In this document: positions 38,343 to 48,384 of the stretch, piece by piece | Layout of the letters: each line of letters begins with the position of its first letter | How positions within the stretch are numbered: position 1 is the first letter of the stretch | NCBI RefSeq assembly: GCF_905397375.1 | Contig: NZ_CAJPVG010000014.1 | Location: 26,910 to 90,909, forward strand | DNA: 64,000 nucleotides | Direction: 5' to 3' | Source of the DNA: Ralstonia mannitolilytica | GTDB taxonomy: Bacteria; Pseudomonadota; Gammaproteobacteria; Burkholderiales; Burkholderiaceae | Program-made: the position numbers and the translations under genes | The notes under the pieces: generated by a model | Database searches by the model: none | Seen by the model: only the letters and a program-made list of their open reading frames with translations | What the model was told of the DNA's origin: nothing

Positions 38343-41300
38343 ATGCGTCATCCATCTTCCGCCCAGCCCGAAACCGCTTCCTTTGAGGCGGCTGGAGCCC
38401 CTGCGCGCGCGCCGTCTTCCGTGCCGGCGCGCGACCTTTCTGCGCTCGCCTGGGTTGTGCCCAACATGCGCGCCGCGCTGGACGACGCGGTGCGTGAGTT
38501 CGGCGAATACGCGGCGGACGTCATTGCCCATCCGGAAGTCCTCGGCGCGCGCGATACGACGTCGCTGCGCCTGGCCGGCCAGTACCTGCACCAGGCTGCC
38601 GGTGCGCTGCTGATCGTCGGCCTGCGCGGTGTGGAGGTGTACTGCCAGGCCGCCAAGCGCCTGCTCGAAGCCGTCGATGCGGGCACCGTGCCGGCCGATG
38701 TGCAGACGCTGGACGTGTTCTCGCGCGCCGTGCAGGCGCTGCAGGAATACGTGGCCGACCTGATGGCCGGCATGGCCGAAGAGCCGCTGCGCCTGTTCCA
38801 GCCGTATCAGGCCGTGCTCGCCCGCCTGGGCGAAGAGCGCATCCACCCGGCCGACCTGTGGGCCGACGAGTTGCGCCACCTGCCGGCGCTGCTGCTGCCC
38901 TCGCGTGACCTGGCGGGGCTGGCGCGCCTGCGCCGCAAGTTCGAGCTGGCGCTGTTGACCGCGCTGCGCGCCCCGGCCGGCGTGGATGGCCCCGACGCCG
39001 ACCCGGCCGCCGCTGCCGCCGCGTACGCGCCGCTGGAAGACCTGCTGCACAACATCCGCGCACTCGAGCGCGAACCGCGCCGCGCCGGCGACGACCTCCA
39101 GCGCGATCTCTGGCTCGTGCTGGCGCTCACCTTCGGTGCGCTGCGCGCGGGCCTCGTGCCGGCCGACCTGATGGCCAAGCGGCTGGCCGCGCGCGTCAAC
39201 CTGCTGCTGCGCCAGTATTCGCAGAACAACATCCAACTGCCGCAGGGCCTGCTGAACGACGCCCTGTACCTGCTGGCCGGCATGGCCTACGGCAACGCGC
39301 CTGCCGCGCCGGTCGGGGACGACACCCTGGGCCCGGACATCGTCGCCTGCGTCCAGGCGTTTGCGATTCCGCCCACGCACGCACCGGCCGGCGCCCTGCA
39401 TACACGCCAGTACTACGCGTTGCTGCCCGCCGATGCCAGCGAGACGCTGCAGCGCGTCGGACGCACGCTCGACGCGCTCAGCCAGCAGCCTACGCCCGAC
39501 GCCGAGGAACTCCACGCCGCGCTGCAGACGCTCGCGTTGCATACCGACACGCTGGGCCAGCCCGCATTGCGCGATCTGTCGCAACGGCTGGCAGAGGCGC
39601 GCGGTCACGACGTGGTGCCCACGCTGCAATTCCTGTCGCGCATGCTGGCGCGACCGTGGGCGCTGCATGGCGAATCCGGCGACCTGCGCAGCGCCTGGTT
39701 TGCCGCCCGCTGCGGCGAACTGGCCGAGCATGTGGGCGCCGTTGAGCGCGATCACGCCGAACCGGCTCCCGCCTGGCTGACGCTGCTGGCCCACGAAATC
39801 GCGCAGCGCCGCACCCGTGCCGAACAGGTCCGCGCGCTGCAGACGCTGCTGGCCTCTGCCGAAACGCACCTCGATGCGTTCGAGCGCGAGGGCGACGAGG
39901 GCGGCAGCCTGAACGAGGCTGCGCGGCTGTTTGGCGAGATGCACAACGCCTTCGCAGCGCTGGACGCCGGCGAGGCGCTCCATGCGACCGCGGCCGCCCA
40001 GTCCACCATCGTCGCGCTGCAGGCCACCGGCAGCGGTGCAGCCGCCGATCGCGAAAGCCATCTCGCCGCGCTGGCTGCCAACGTGAGCGGCCTGCAGAGC
40101 CTGCTCGACGCGCTGTCTGCCGGCACGGAGCTGAGCAGCACGCAGATCGACGAGATCGTCATCGAAGGTCGCCTGACCCCGACCGAGCGCGAGACCGCCT
40201 GGCGCGCGTTCGCATTCGATGCGGAATCGGGCATGCTCACCCGCCGCGAAACGCATACCGACGTGCAACCAAGCAGCGCGATCGAGGCCGATACCGCGTC
40301 GCCGCTGCACGCGCTGCTGGATCGCCTGCTGGCCAAGCAGCCGGTTGACCCCGCCGACCCGTTGGCCGCCGAGTTGCGCACCGCGCTGCAACAGGCGCGT
40401 GACGCCGCCGCGATCGACGACGACCCGGCCCGCCGCCGCCGTCTGGAAGAGGCGCTGGCCCAGTTCGATGCCTGGCAGGTGGGCAGCGCCGGCGCGCTCG
40501 AGCGGCTGCAGGCCGCACTGGCCGCGCCGGTGGCCGTGCCGGCAACGGGCCCCGCGCCCGCCGTGCCTGCGCGTGACACGCAATCCATCGATGCCGAACT
40601 GCTCGACATCTTCCTGTCCGAAGCCGAAGACGTGCTGGCCGGCGTGCGCACCGATCTGCAAGCGTTGCACGCCGCCGCGGATGCCGGCACGGGCGGTGTG
40701 GCCGCCGGCTCCGACCTGGATCTGCTCACGCAGTTGCGCCGGGCATTCCACACGCTCAAGGGCTCCGGCCGCATGGTCGGCCTCACGCGCTACGGCGAAG
40801 CGGCCTGGGCCATCGAACAGGTCATGAACGTGTGGCTTGCCGAGAGCCGCGTGCCCACGCACGACCTCGCTGCGTTGCTCGCGCGCGCCGAATCGGAACT
40901 GTCGGCATGGGCGGCGGCCATTGCGCAGTCGCCGCAGGCCGATCACCCGATCGAACCGCTCGTCGCGGCGGCCGAGCGCGTGCGCCATGGCGGGCCGTTC
41001 GTGTGGCTCGAGACCGTGGCGCAGCCGCAGGAGGCGGCGCCCGCCGCGCCGGTCAACGATGCATCGTCGCTCGTCTGGGACGAACCGGCCGCTGCGGAGC
41101 CCGAGGCTCCGAACGTGCAGGCCGAAGGCTTGCAAGCGGAATCCGAAGACGCGGACGTCGAGTCCGGCGCTTCCATCGCCGCATTCACGGCGCCGCCCGC
41201 CGACTCGGACGCCGCGCCCGCCGCAGATGGCGACGCCAAGGTGATCCCGTTCCCATTCGCGCAGACCGGCGACCCCGAAGAGACCCCACACGACGACGGC

Positions 41301-44264
41301 GTGAAGGAGATCGGGCCGGTGCGCATCAGCGTGGCGCTGTACAACGTCTACCTGCAGGAAGCCGATGACCTGATCCGGCGCCTGGGCGTCGACTTTTCGG
41401 AATGGCGCCACGAAGGCCGCACGCCCCCGAGCGAGCTGGCCCTGCGTGCCGCGCACACGCTGCAGGGCAGCTCCGCCGTGGTCGAACTCGAGCCCGTGCG
41501 CCAGTTGGCCGATGCGCTCGAGCAGGTGCTGCTGAACCTGCACAGCCGCCCGGTGGCGATGCACCCGGGCGATTTCCGCCTGCTCGACCAGGCCGTCGAG
41601 CGCATGCGCGGCATGCTGCATCAGTTTGCCGCCAGCGTGTGGCCCGATGCCGACGAGTCGCTGCGTCGTAGCCTGGGAGAGCTTTGCGAGCGCGTGCTGG
41701 TGCGCCCGCGCCTGCCGCTGGAGCCCGCGCCGCCGGTGTTGACCGACGCCGAACAAGCCGAGAACGAAACCGCCGGCCTGGCCGACGAAGCCGCATTCGA
41801 GCCGACCGGGATCACGCCGTCGCTCGTGCCGGTATACGAGGCGCCCGCCGCAGAACCCGCCGTCGCCGAACTCGTGCGGCAGGCGCCGACCGACGCACTG
41901 GACCCGGCGCTGCTCGAAATCTTCCTCGAAGAGGCGCATGTCGCATTGCCGGAGCTCGGCCAGCAACTGCGCACGTGGGAAGCCGCACCGCAGGACCGCG
42001 CCACCGCCGGCCTGCTGCTGCGCAATCTGCACACCGTGAAGGGCAGTGCACGCATGGCCGGCGCCATGACGCTGGGCCAGGCCGCGCATGAAATGGAAAG
42101 CGCCATCGAGGCCGGCCTGCGGCAGAACCGGGTGGACGACGCGCTGTTCCGCAAGCTCTACGTCTGGTTCGACCGCATCCAGGCGCACGTCGATGCGCTG
42201 GGCGCGGGCAACGTGCTGCCGCTCGATGCGGGCCTGGCCGATGCGGCTGAGTCGCAGCAGGTCGCGCCCGACGCGCAGGCCCCGTCCGGCGCGTCGATGC
42301 TGCCGGCCGTGGCCGCGACGACCAGCGTGGACCTCGCCGGCACGCGCAGCGCCGAAGCCGAAGCCCTGGAAGTGGCCGAACGCCAGCGCGCCATGGTGCG
42401 CGTGCAGGCGCGCGCGCTCGATGCCCTCATCAACGACGCCGGCGAAGTCGGTGCGGCACGTGCGCGTCTGGAGTCCGAGGTCGATGCGCTCAAGACGTAC
42501 CTGTCGGAACTGAACGACAACGTCGCGCGTTTGCGTGCCCAGGTGCGCGAGATCGAGATCCAGGCCGAAACGCAGATGGAGTCGCGCATTGCCGACGCCG
42601 CCGCGCACGCCGAAGCGTTCGACCCGCTGGAGTTCGACCGCTTCACGCGCCTGCAGGAACTCACGCGCATGATGGCCGAGAGCGTGAACGACGTGGCGAC
42701 GGTGCAGCAGAACCTGTTCCGCGGCTTCGATCAGGCTTCGCTCGACCTGGAAACGCAGGCACGCCTCACGCGCGGCCTGCAGCGCAGCCTGATGCGCGCG
42801 CGCATGGTGCAGTTCGATACGGTGGCCGATCGGCTGTATCGCGTGGCGCGCCAGGCCGCCGCCGAAACCGGCAAGGAAGTCCGCCTGTTCATCAAGGGCG
42901 GTACGGTGGAGCTGGACCGCAGCGTGCTGGACCGCATGGGCGGACCGCTCGAGCACATGATCCGCAACGCCGTTGCGCACGGCATCGAGCCCGCCGACGA
43001 GCGCCGCGCCAAGGGCAAGGCCCCGGCCGGCGAGCTGACGCTGGAAGTGCAGCAGGAAGGCAACGAGGTCGTGCTGCATTTCGTGGACGACGGCGCGGGC
43101 CTCAACCTCGACCGCATCCGCGCGCGGGCGCTCGAGCGCCAGTTGCTGGCCCCCGACGAGGAAGCGAGCGACGCGCGCCTGACCGAGATGATCTTCACGC
43201 CGGGCTTTTCCACCGCCGACCAGGTGTCGGAGCTGGCGGGCCGCGGTGTCGGCATGGACGTGGTGCGCGCCGAGACCGTCGCCCTGGGCGGCCGGATTTC
43301 GCTGCAGACCACGCCCGACGTCGGCACGCGCTTCACCATTCACCTGCCGTTGACGACGGCGATTACGCAGGTGCTGCTGGTGCGCGTGGGCGAGCGTGTG
43401 TATGCGATCCCGTCGGGCATGATCGACCACGTGCAGCAGCTGCGCCCACAGGCGCTTGCCGAGGCGTACAACGCGGCGGCGCTGCAATTGCCGAGCGGTC
43501 CGGTGCCGTTCCATTACTTCGGCGCGCTGCTTGAAGAGGCGCAGGCCGTTACGGGTGGGCGCAAGTATTCCCCGGCCGTTGTGGTGCGCAGCGGTGCGGA
43601 CCGTGCCGCCGTGCACGTGGACGAAGTGATCGGCAACCGCGAAGTGGTGGTCAAGCACATCGGCCCGCACCTCGCACGCCTGGAGGGCATTGCCGGTGCC
43701 ACGACGCTGGGCGACGGCGAGATCGTCCTGATCTACAACCCGGTGGTGCTCACGCAGCGCTTCGAGCGCGAAGCCGCCGCACTGGGCCTGCCGCAAGCCG
43801 ACCAGGAAACGACGGGCGCAGTGGCCGAGCTGCAGCGCAACGGCAGCACCGATGCAGTGCCGGGCCTGGCCACCGCGCCGATCGTCATGGTGGTCGACGA
43901 TTCGCTCACGGTGCGCAAGGTCACGCAGCGTCTGCTGACGCGCTCCGGCTATCAGGCCGTGCTCGCGCGCGATGGTGTGGATGCGCTGCGTCAGCTGCAG
44001 GAGATCACGCCCGACGCGATGCTCGTCGACATCGAAATGCCGCACATGGACGGCTTCGACCTCACGCGCAACGTACGCGCGGACGAGCGCATCGGAGCCA
44101 CGCCGATCATCATGATCACCTCGCGCACGGCGGACAAGCACCGCCGCTACGCAGCGGAGATCGGCGTGAATGTCTACCTCGGCAAGCCGTACAACGAAGA
44201 GGAGCTGCTGCAGCATCTGCGCACGCTGATCGGCGAACGCGCGCCGGCCGCCAACCTGGGGTGA
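38343..44264 (+). CDS. pilL: PilL/ChpA hybrid histidine kinase
   Basis: 1973 residues. Histidine phosphotransfer domains have candidate histidines at H803 (FHTLKGSGRM), H1038 (AHTLQGSSAV) and H1230 (HTVKGSARM); a divergent N-terminal FimL-like domain has HQAAGA at residue 83. Then come a dimerisation region, a CheA-type ATPase (MGGPLEHMIRNAVAHGIEP near 1540, GRGVGMDVV), a CheW-like domain and a C-terminal receiver with D1896 (VDIEMPHMDG). It phosphorylates PilG and PilH to control twitching. The ATG at 38343 with GGAAG upstream was preferred over a TTG at 38256. Confidence 0.95.
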   Translation: MRHPSSAQPETASFEAAGAPARAPSSVPARDLSALAWVVPNMRAALDDAVREFGEYAADVIAHPEVLGARDTTSLRLAGQYLHQAAGALLIVGLRGVEVYCQAAKRLLEAVDAGTVPADVQTLDVFSRAVQALQEYVADLMAGMAEEPLRLFQPYQAVLARLGEERIHPADLWADELRHLPALLLPSRDLAGLARLRRKFELALLTALRAPAGVDGPDADPAAAAAAYAPLEDLLHNIRALEREPRRAGDDLQRDLWLVLALTFGALRAGLVPADLMAKRLAARVNLLLRQYSQNNIQLPQGLLNDALYLLAGMAYGNAPAAPVGDDTLGPDIVACVQAFAIPPTHAPAGALHTRQYYALLPADASETLQRVGRTLDALSQQPTPDAEELHAALQTLALHTDTLGQPALRDLSQRLAEARGHDVVPTLQFLSRMLARPWALHGESGDLRSAWFAARCGELAEHVGAVERDHAEPAPAWLTLLAHEIAQRRTRAEQVRALQTLLASAETHLDAFEREGDEGGSLNEAARLFGEMHNAFAALDAGEALHATAAAQSTIVALQATGSGAAADRESHLAALAANVSGLQSLLDALSAGTELSSTQIDEIVIEGRLTPTERETAWRAFAFDAESGMLTRRETHTDVQPSSAIEADTASPLHALLDRLLAKQPVDPADPLAAELRTALQQARDAAAIDDDPARRRRLEEALAQFDAWQVGSAGALERLQAALAAPVAVPATGPAPAVPARDTQSIDAELLDIFLSEAEDVLAGVRTDLQALHAAADAGTGGVAAGSDLDLLTQLRRAFHTLKGSGRMVGLTRYGEAAWAIEQVMNVWLAESRVPTHDLAALLARAESELSAWAAAIAQSPQADHPIEPLVAAAERVRHGGPFVWLETVAQPQEAAPAAPVNDASSLVWDEPAAAEPEAPNVQAEGLQAESEDADVESGASIAAFTAPPADSDAAPAADGDAKVIPFPFAQTGDPEETPHDDGVKEIGPVRISVALYNVYLQEADDLIRRLGVDFSEWRHEGRTPPSELALRAAHTLQGSSAVVELEPVRQLADALEQVLLNLHSRPVAMHPGDFRLLDQAVERMRGMLHQFAASVWPDADESLRRSLGELCERVLVRPRLPLEPAPPVLTDAEQAENETAGLADEAAFEPTGITPSLVPVYEAPAAEPAVAELVRQAPTDALDPALLEIFLEEAHVALPELGQQLRTWEAAPQDRATAGLLLRNLHTVKGSARMAGAMTLGQAAHEMESAIEAGLRQNRVDDALFRKLYVWFDRIQAHVDALGAGNVLPLDAGLADAAESQQVAPDAQAPSGASMLPAVAATTSVDLAGTRSAEAEALEVAERQRAMVRVQARALDALINDAGEVGAARARLESEVDALKTYLSELNDNVARLRAQVREIEIQAETQMESRIADAAAHAEAFDPLEFDRFTRLQELTRMMAESVNDVATVQQNLFRGFDQASLDLETQARLTRGLQRSLMRARMVQFDTVADRLYRVARQAAAETGKEVRLFIKGGTVELDRSVLDRMGGPLEHMIRNAVAHGIEPADERRAKGKAPAGELTLEVQQEGNEVVLHFVDDGAGLNLDRIRARALERQLLAPDEEASDARLTEMIFTPGFSTADQVSELAGRGVGMDVVRAETVALGGRISLQTTPDVGTRFTIHLPLTTAITQVLLVRVGERVYAIPSGMIDHVQQLRPQALAEAYNAAALQLPSGPVPFHYFGALLEEAQAVTGGRKYSPAVVVRSGADRAAVHVDEVIGNREVVVKHIGPHLARLEGIAGATTLGDGEIVLIYNPVVLTQRFEREAAALGLPQADQETTGAVAELQRNGSTDAVPGLATAPIVMVVDDSLTVRKVTQRLLTRSGYQAVLARDGVDALRQLQEITPDAMLVDIEMPHMDGFDLTRNVRADERIGATPIIMITSRTADKHRRYAAEIGVNVYLGKPYNEEELLQHLRTLIGERAPAANLG

Positions 44265-44285
44265 TGCCCCGCCGCGCGGGAACGA

Positions 44286-44314
44286 CAACGGGCAGGTGTG
44301 TTACCGGCCCGTTG
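44286..44314. terminator. hairpin between convergent pilL and photolyase genes
   Basis: CAACGGGC (44286-44293) and GCCCGTTG (44307-44314) form a perfect 8-bp stem. There is no long T-run on either side, so it is at best a weak terminator. Confidence 0.35.
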
Positions 44315-44329
44315 CGTTTGGTGCGCGCT

Positions 44330-45877
44330 TCACTCGTTGCCGCTCTTGCGTAATGCAGCCGCTTCGGCGCCCGACGTGCGGTTTGCCTTGGTGATCGCGT
44401 AGCGCTCGAGCGTAGCCGCGCGTGCGCCCGCGTGGTCGACGATGGGCCGCGGGTAGGTCTCGCCGAGCACGACGCCCGCTGCCTTCAGCACGTCGGCGGG
44501 CGCGGTCCAGGGCGCGTGGATGTACCGGTCGGGCAGCTTCGCCAACTGCGGCAGGTACTTGCGGATGAAGCGGCCCTGCGGGTCGAACTTCTCCGATTGC
44601 GTGACGGGGTTGAAGATGCGGAACCACGGTTGCGCATCGCACCCGCTCGATGCCGCCCATTGCCAGCCGCCGTTGTTGGCGGCGAAGTCGAAGTCGTTGA
44701 GGACGTCGGCAAAGTACTGCTCGCCGCGCCGCCAGTCGACGCCCAGGTCTTTGATCAGAAAGCTGGCTGCCACCATGCGCAGGCGGTTGTGCATGTAGCC
44801 GCTCTGGTGGATCTGCAGCATGGCGGCGTCCACGAGCGGGTAACCGGTGCGCGCCGCCTTCCACGCCGCGAAGCGCGCCTCGCCGGTTTCGCCGTCTACC
44901 CAGCGGATGCGGTCGAACTCCGGGTGGAACGACGCTCCATCGGCCAGGTCCGGGCGGTGATGCAGGATCATGAAATAGAAATCGCGCCAGATCAGCTCCG
45001 ACAGCCACGTTGCCGCACCCCGGCTGCCACGCAGCATGGCGGCATGCGCGTGCGCGGCTACTGTGCGGATCGACACGGTGCCAAAGCGCAGATGCGTCGA
45101 CAGGTAGCTGGGCCCGCGCAGGGCCGGGAAGTCACGCCGCGCATGGTAGTCGTCCATGCGGCCTTCGAAATCGTCGAGCAGCGTCTGGGCGCCGCGCATG
45201 CCGGTAGGCAAGGCGATGTCGGAGAGATTCGAGCGCACGAAGCCCAGCGCTTCCAGCGAAGGCGTGGCGCGTGCAAGTGCGTGCGGCTTGGCGAGCGCCC
45301 CAAAGTACGGCTCCGTCGGATACGCGCGCACATCGAACGGCGAGAGCGCCGCCAGCCACGCGTTCTTGTAGGGCGTGAACACGCCGTATGGCTTGCCCTG
45401 GCCGTTCACGATTTCACTGCGCTCGAAGATCACCTGATCCTTGAAGTCGAGCCAGGCGCACGGCTGCTGCGCCAGCGCCTTGCGCACCGCTTCGTCGCGG
45501 GCTTGCGCTTGGGGCTCCTCGTCGTGGTTCGCGAAAACGGCCTGCACGTCGAGCTGGCGGGCGATGCGCGGGACGGCCTCGCGCGGGTGGTCGTGCACGA
45601 CGATGAGGTCGCCGCCGGCCTCGCGCAACACGCTACGCAGTTCCTCGACGGAGGCAAGGATGAACTCCACGCGCCGGTCCGCCTTGAGGCCGCGCGCAAG
45701 TAGTGCATCCAGGATGTCGCGGTCGAACACGAACACGCAATAGACTTCGCGGCAGTGGCGCAGGGCATAATGCAGCGCCGCGTGGTCGATGTGCCGCAGG
45801 TCGCGCCGGAACCACACCAGTCCGCGCTCGAAATGCGCTCCAATGTCATAGGGTTGGCGGGGTCCGGTGGGCGGCAT
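44330..45877 (-). CDS. phrB: deoxyribodipyrimidine photolyase
   Basis: 515 residues. The N-terminal antenna-binding alpha/beta domain starts GLVWFRRDLRHIDHAALHYA. The C-terminal FAD domain has SELIWRDFYFMILHH, HNRLRMVAASFLIKDLGVDWR and NNGGWQWAASSGCDAQPWFRIFNP, all classic photolyase motifs. It repairs cyclobutane pyrimidine dimers using blue light. It is divergent from rsuA. Confidence 0.95.
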   Translation of the reverse strand: MPPTGPRQPYDIGAHFERGLVWFRRDLRHIDHAALHYALRHCREVYCVFVFDRDILDALLARGLKADRRVEFILASVEELRSVLREAGGDLIVVHDHPREAVPRIARQLDVQAVFANHDEEPQAQARDEAVRKALAQQPCAWLDFKDQVIFERSEIVNGQGKPYGVFTPYKNAWLAALSPFDVRAYPTEPYFGALAKPHALARATPSLEALGFVRSNLSDIALPTGMRGAQTLLDDFEGRMDDYHARRDFPALRGPSYLSTHLRFGTVSIRTVAAHAHAAMLRGSRGAATWLSELIWRDFYFMILHHRPDLADGASFHPEFDRIRWVDGETGEARFAAWKAARTGYPLVDAAMLQIHQSGYMHNRLRMVAASFLIKDLGVDWRRGEQYFADVLNDFDFAANNGGWQWAASSGCDAQPWFRIFNPVTQSEKFDPQGRFIRKYLPQLAKLPDRYIHAPWTAPADVLKAAGVVLGETYPRPIVDHAGARAATLERYAITKANRTSGAEAAALRKSGNE

Positions 45878-45954
45878 GCTGTGTGGTCGGTGGGTTTCGG
45901 ATCGGCCGAGCGTATCGCAAAATCGGCGCGCTTTTTCTTTTTCACGTTGTCGTC

Positions 45955-46707
45955 ATGGCTGATTCTCCTGCCCGTCTCCCGCTGTACCGCATCCTGCAAT
46001 CGCAGGGGTTTGGCACGCGCCGCTATTGCAAGGACCTCGTGCTGGCGGGGCTCGTGTCCATCGACGGCGTCGAGATGGAAGACCCCGACGCGCTGGTCGA
46101 TACCGCCGGGCTGGTCCTCGACGTGGACGGCGAGCGCTGGACGTACCACGCTCGCGCTTACCTGATGCTGAACAAGCCTGCCGGCGTGGAGTGCTCGCAA
46201 AAGCCGAAGCATCATCCGAGCGTCTACACGCTGCTGCCGGTGCCGCTGCGCGAGCGCGGCGTGCAATGCGTCGGACGGCTCGATCAGGACACCACCGGCT
46301 TGCTGCTGCTCACCGACGACGGCCAGTTCGTTCACACGCTCACCAGCCCGCGTCATCAGGTGCCCAAGGTGTACGAGATCACCACCGCCGAGCCCGTGAC
46401 CGATGCGCAGGTCGCCCGGCTGTGCGCCGGCGTGCTGCTGGCCGATGAAGACGAGAACGTCGCCGCCGCCTGGGCCGAGCGCGTGGACTCGCACCACCTG
46501 CGCATGGCGCTCACGCAGGGCAAGTATCACCAGGTGAAACGCATGGTTGCCGCGGCTGGCAACCACGTCGCCGCATTGCACCGCAGCGCCATCGGCGGAC
46601 TGTCGTTGGGCCACGATCTGGCCCCTGGCGCGTGGCGCTGGCTGGAGCCGGCAGACCTGGAGGCGCTCAATGCCACGCCGGCACGCCCCGATAGCTCGGG
46701 TGCTTGA
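45955..46707 (+). CDS. rsuA: 16S rRNA pseudouridine(516) synthase
   Basis: 250 residues from the ATG at 45955. A short S4-like RNA-binding segment (YRILQSQGFGTRRYCKDLV) precedes the RsuA catalytic domain with GRLDQDTTGLLLLTDDG, where the Asp is the catalytic residue, and KYHQVKRMVAAAGNHVAALHR. It modifies position 516 of 16S rRNA. The open frame extends upstream but the extension lacks a ribosome-binding site and overlaps phrB. Confidence 0.93.
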   Translation: MADSPARLPLYRILQSQGFGTRRYCKDLVLAGLVSIDGVEMEDPDALVDTAGLVLDVDGERWTYHARAYLMLNKPAGVECSQKPKHHPSVYTLLPVPLRERGVQCVGRLDQDTTGLLLLTDDGQFVHTLTSPRHQVPKVYEITTAEPVTDAQVARLCAGVLLADEDENVAAAWAERVDSHHLRMALTQGKYHQVKRMVAAAGNHVAALHRSAIGGLSLGHDLAPGAWRWLEPADLEALNATPARPDSSGA

Positions 46708-46790
46708 GCCGCCACAAAAAACCCTGCGCCCCGCGCCGTTTCCTCCAAATGGAAGGGGCGATGACCGGGCCCTTTTGGTAAACTAGCCGC

Positions 46791-47363
46791 ATGGCCTCGC
46801 CGGACGCACCCATCAATCTCACGAACCAGTTCCTCATCGCTATGCCCGGCATGGCGGACTCCACGTTTTCCGGCACGGTCGTGTACATGTGCGAGCACAA
46901 CGAGCGCGGCGCGCTCGGCCTCGTGATCAACCGGCCCATCGACATCGACTTGGCGACGCTGTTCGACAAGATCGACCTCAAGCTCGAAATCCACCCCCTC
47001 GCAGAACAGCCCGTGTATTACGGCGGCCCGGTGCAGACCGAGCGCGGCTTCGTCCTGCATGACGCCACGGGCGCGTATTCGTCGTCGCTGGTGGTGCCGG
47101 GCGGGCTGGAAATGACCACCTCCAAGGATGTGCTCGAAGCCGTCGCCCAGGGCGGCGGGCCGCAGCGCTTCATCCTGACCCTCGGGTATGCCGGCTGGAG
47201 CGCCGGCCAGCTGGAAGACGAAATCGGCCGCAACGGCTGGCTGACCGTCCAGGCCGATCCCGACATCATCTTCAACGTGCCGGCCGAGGAGCGGTTTGCT
47301 GCCGCGCTGAACCTGCTCGGCATCAACCCCGCCATGCTGTCGGGCGAGGCAGGGCATGCCTGA
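46791..47363 (+). CDS. algH: YqgE/AlgH family protein
   Basis: 190 residues. FLIAMPGMADSTFSGTVVYM, NERGALGLVINRP and VYYGGPVQTERGFVLH are diagnostic for the AlgH/YqgE family. Function is not firmly known; the family is linked to regulation of virulence factors in pseudomonads. It is first in a tight operon with ruvX and pyrR, overlapping ruvX by 8 bases. Confidence 0.95.
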   Translation: MASPDAPINLTNQFLIAMPGMADSTFSGTVVYMCEHNERGALGLVINRPIDIDLATLFDKIDLKLEIHPLAEQPVYYGGPVQTERGFVLHDATGAYSSSLVVPGGLEMTTSKDVLEAVAQGGGPQRFILTLGYAGWSAGQLEDEIGRNGWLTVQADPDIIFNVPAEERFAAALNLLGINPAMLSGEAGHA

Positions 47364-47799
47364 GCCCGCATTGTCTGCGGGTCGGGCGGTCCACGCCGGC
47401 GTGCCGGCCGAAGGCACCTTGCTGGCATTCGATTACGGCGAAAGGCGCATCGGCGTGGCGCTGGGCAACACGATCTCGCGCTCGGCACGGGCGCTGGAGA
47501 CGATTCCCAATCGCTCGGTCGATTTCCGCTTTGCGCAGATCACGCGCCTGGTCAACGAATGGCAGCCGGTCGGCTTCGTGGTCGGCATGCCCGTACACCC
47601 CGATGGCGAAGACCAGCCGATGATCAAGCTCGCGAAGCGCTTCGGCAATCAATTGCACGGCCGCTACGGCCTGCCGGTCAGCTGGGTGGACGAGCGCTAT
47701 TCGTCGATCGCCGCGCAGGATGCCGGGGCTTCCGACGATGTGCTCGACGCCGAGGCCGCGCGCATCATCCTCCAACAGTTTTTCGACGAACTCGCATGA
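47356..47799 (+). CDS. ruvX: Holliday junction resolvase-like protein RuvX/YqgF
   Basis: 147 residues. An RNase H-like fold with AFDYGERRIGVALGN (first catalytic Asp), GFVVGMPVHPDGED and the C-terminal acidic DAEAARIILQQFF. Family members process pre-16S rRNA 5' ends and were proposed as junction resolvases. It overlaps algH upstream and pyrR downstream (ATGA). Confidence 0.95.
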   Translation: MPEPALSAGRAVHAGVPAEGTLLAFDYGERRIGVALGNTISRSARALETIPNRSVDFRFAQITRLVNEWQPVGFVVGMPVHPDGEDQPMIKLAKRFGNQLHGRYGLPVSWVDERYSSIAAQDAGASDDVLDAEAARIILQQFFDELA

Positions 47800-48314
47800 C
47801 ATCGCAACAGATCGATGCCGAGGCGCTGTACCAGAGCCTCGTTGCACAACTGCGCACGCGCATGGCCGAGGGCCACACCTGGTCGATCGCCGGAATCGTG
47901 AGCGGCGGCGCCTGGATCGCCAAGCGCCTGGCGCATGACCTCGGCTTGTCGGAATACGGCGTCGTCAACGTCGCCCTGCACCGCGACGACTACGCCAAGA
48001 AGGGCCTGCACGCCAAGGCGCAGCCGACCACGCTGCCATTCGACGTGAACGAGCGCCGCATCCTGCTGGTGGACGACGTGCTGGCCAGCGGCCGCACCAT
48101 CCGCGCGGCCATCAACGAACTGTTCGACTACGGCCGCCCCGCGGCGGTGGAGTTGGCCGTGCTGGTGGACCGCGGCGAACGCCAACTGCCTGTGGCGCCG
48201 GATTACATCGGTGAACGCGTCTCGCTGCCCGCCAACGAATCGCTTGTGCTGAGCGAAACGGGCGAGGGCAGCGCCGCGCGCTTCACGTTCACGCGCGAGC
48301 CCAAGGGTGCCTGA
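47796..48314 (+). CDS. pyrR: PyrR-type bifunctional regulator/uracil phosphoribosyltransferase
   Basis: 172 residues from the ATG at 47796, overlapping the ruvX stop. The PRPP-binding loop is ILLVDDVLASGRTIRAAINE. Upstream IVSGGAWIAKRLAHDL and ALHRDDYAKKGLH complete a type I PRTase. PyrR in Gram-positives attenuates pyr mRNA; in this group a regulatory role is not established and I saw no attenuator before pyrB. It lies 70 bases before pyrB. Confidence 0.9.
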   Translation: MTSQQIDAEALYQSLVAQLRTRMAEGHTWSIAGIVSGGAWIAKRLAHDLGLSEYGVVNVALHRDDYAKKGLHAKAQPTTLPFDVNERRILLVDDVLASGRTIRAAINELFDYGRPAAVELAVLVDRGERQLPVAPDYIGERVSLPANESLVLSETGEGSAARFTFTREPKGA

Positions 48315-48384
48315 GCTTGCGCGTTGCATCGCTTCTGCTTTGTCCTGTCCTGACTTGACCTGACCTCGTCGCTTTTCGTTTCTC

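Noticed and set aside
38274..44288. An open frame of about 2000 codons on the minus strand opposite pilL
   Set aside because: It is the mirror of a high-G+C coding frame; its product is Arg/His/Gln-rich without domains, while the plus strand encodes clear kinase, Hpt and receiver motifs.
48315..48384. PyrR-dependent attenuator before pyrB
   Set aside because: No anti-terminator/terminator hairpin pair or PyrR-binding loop could be recognised in the 70 bases.
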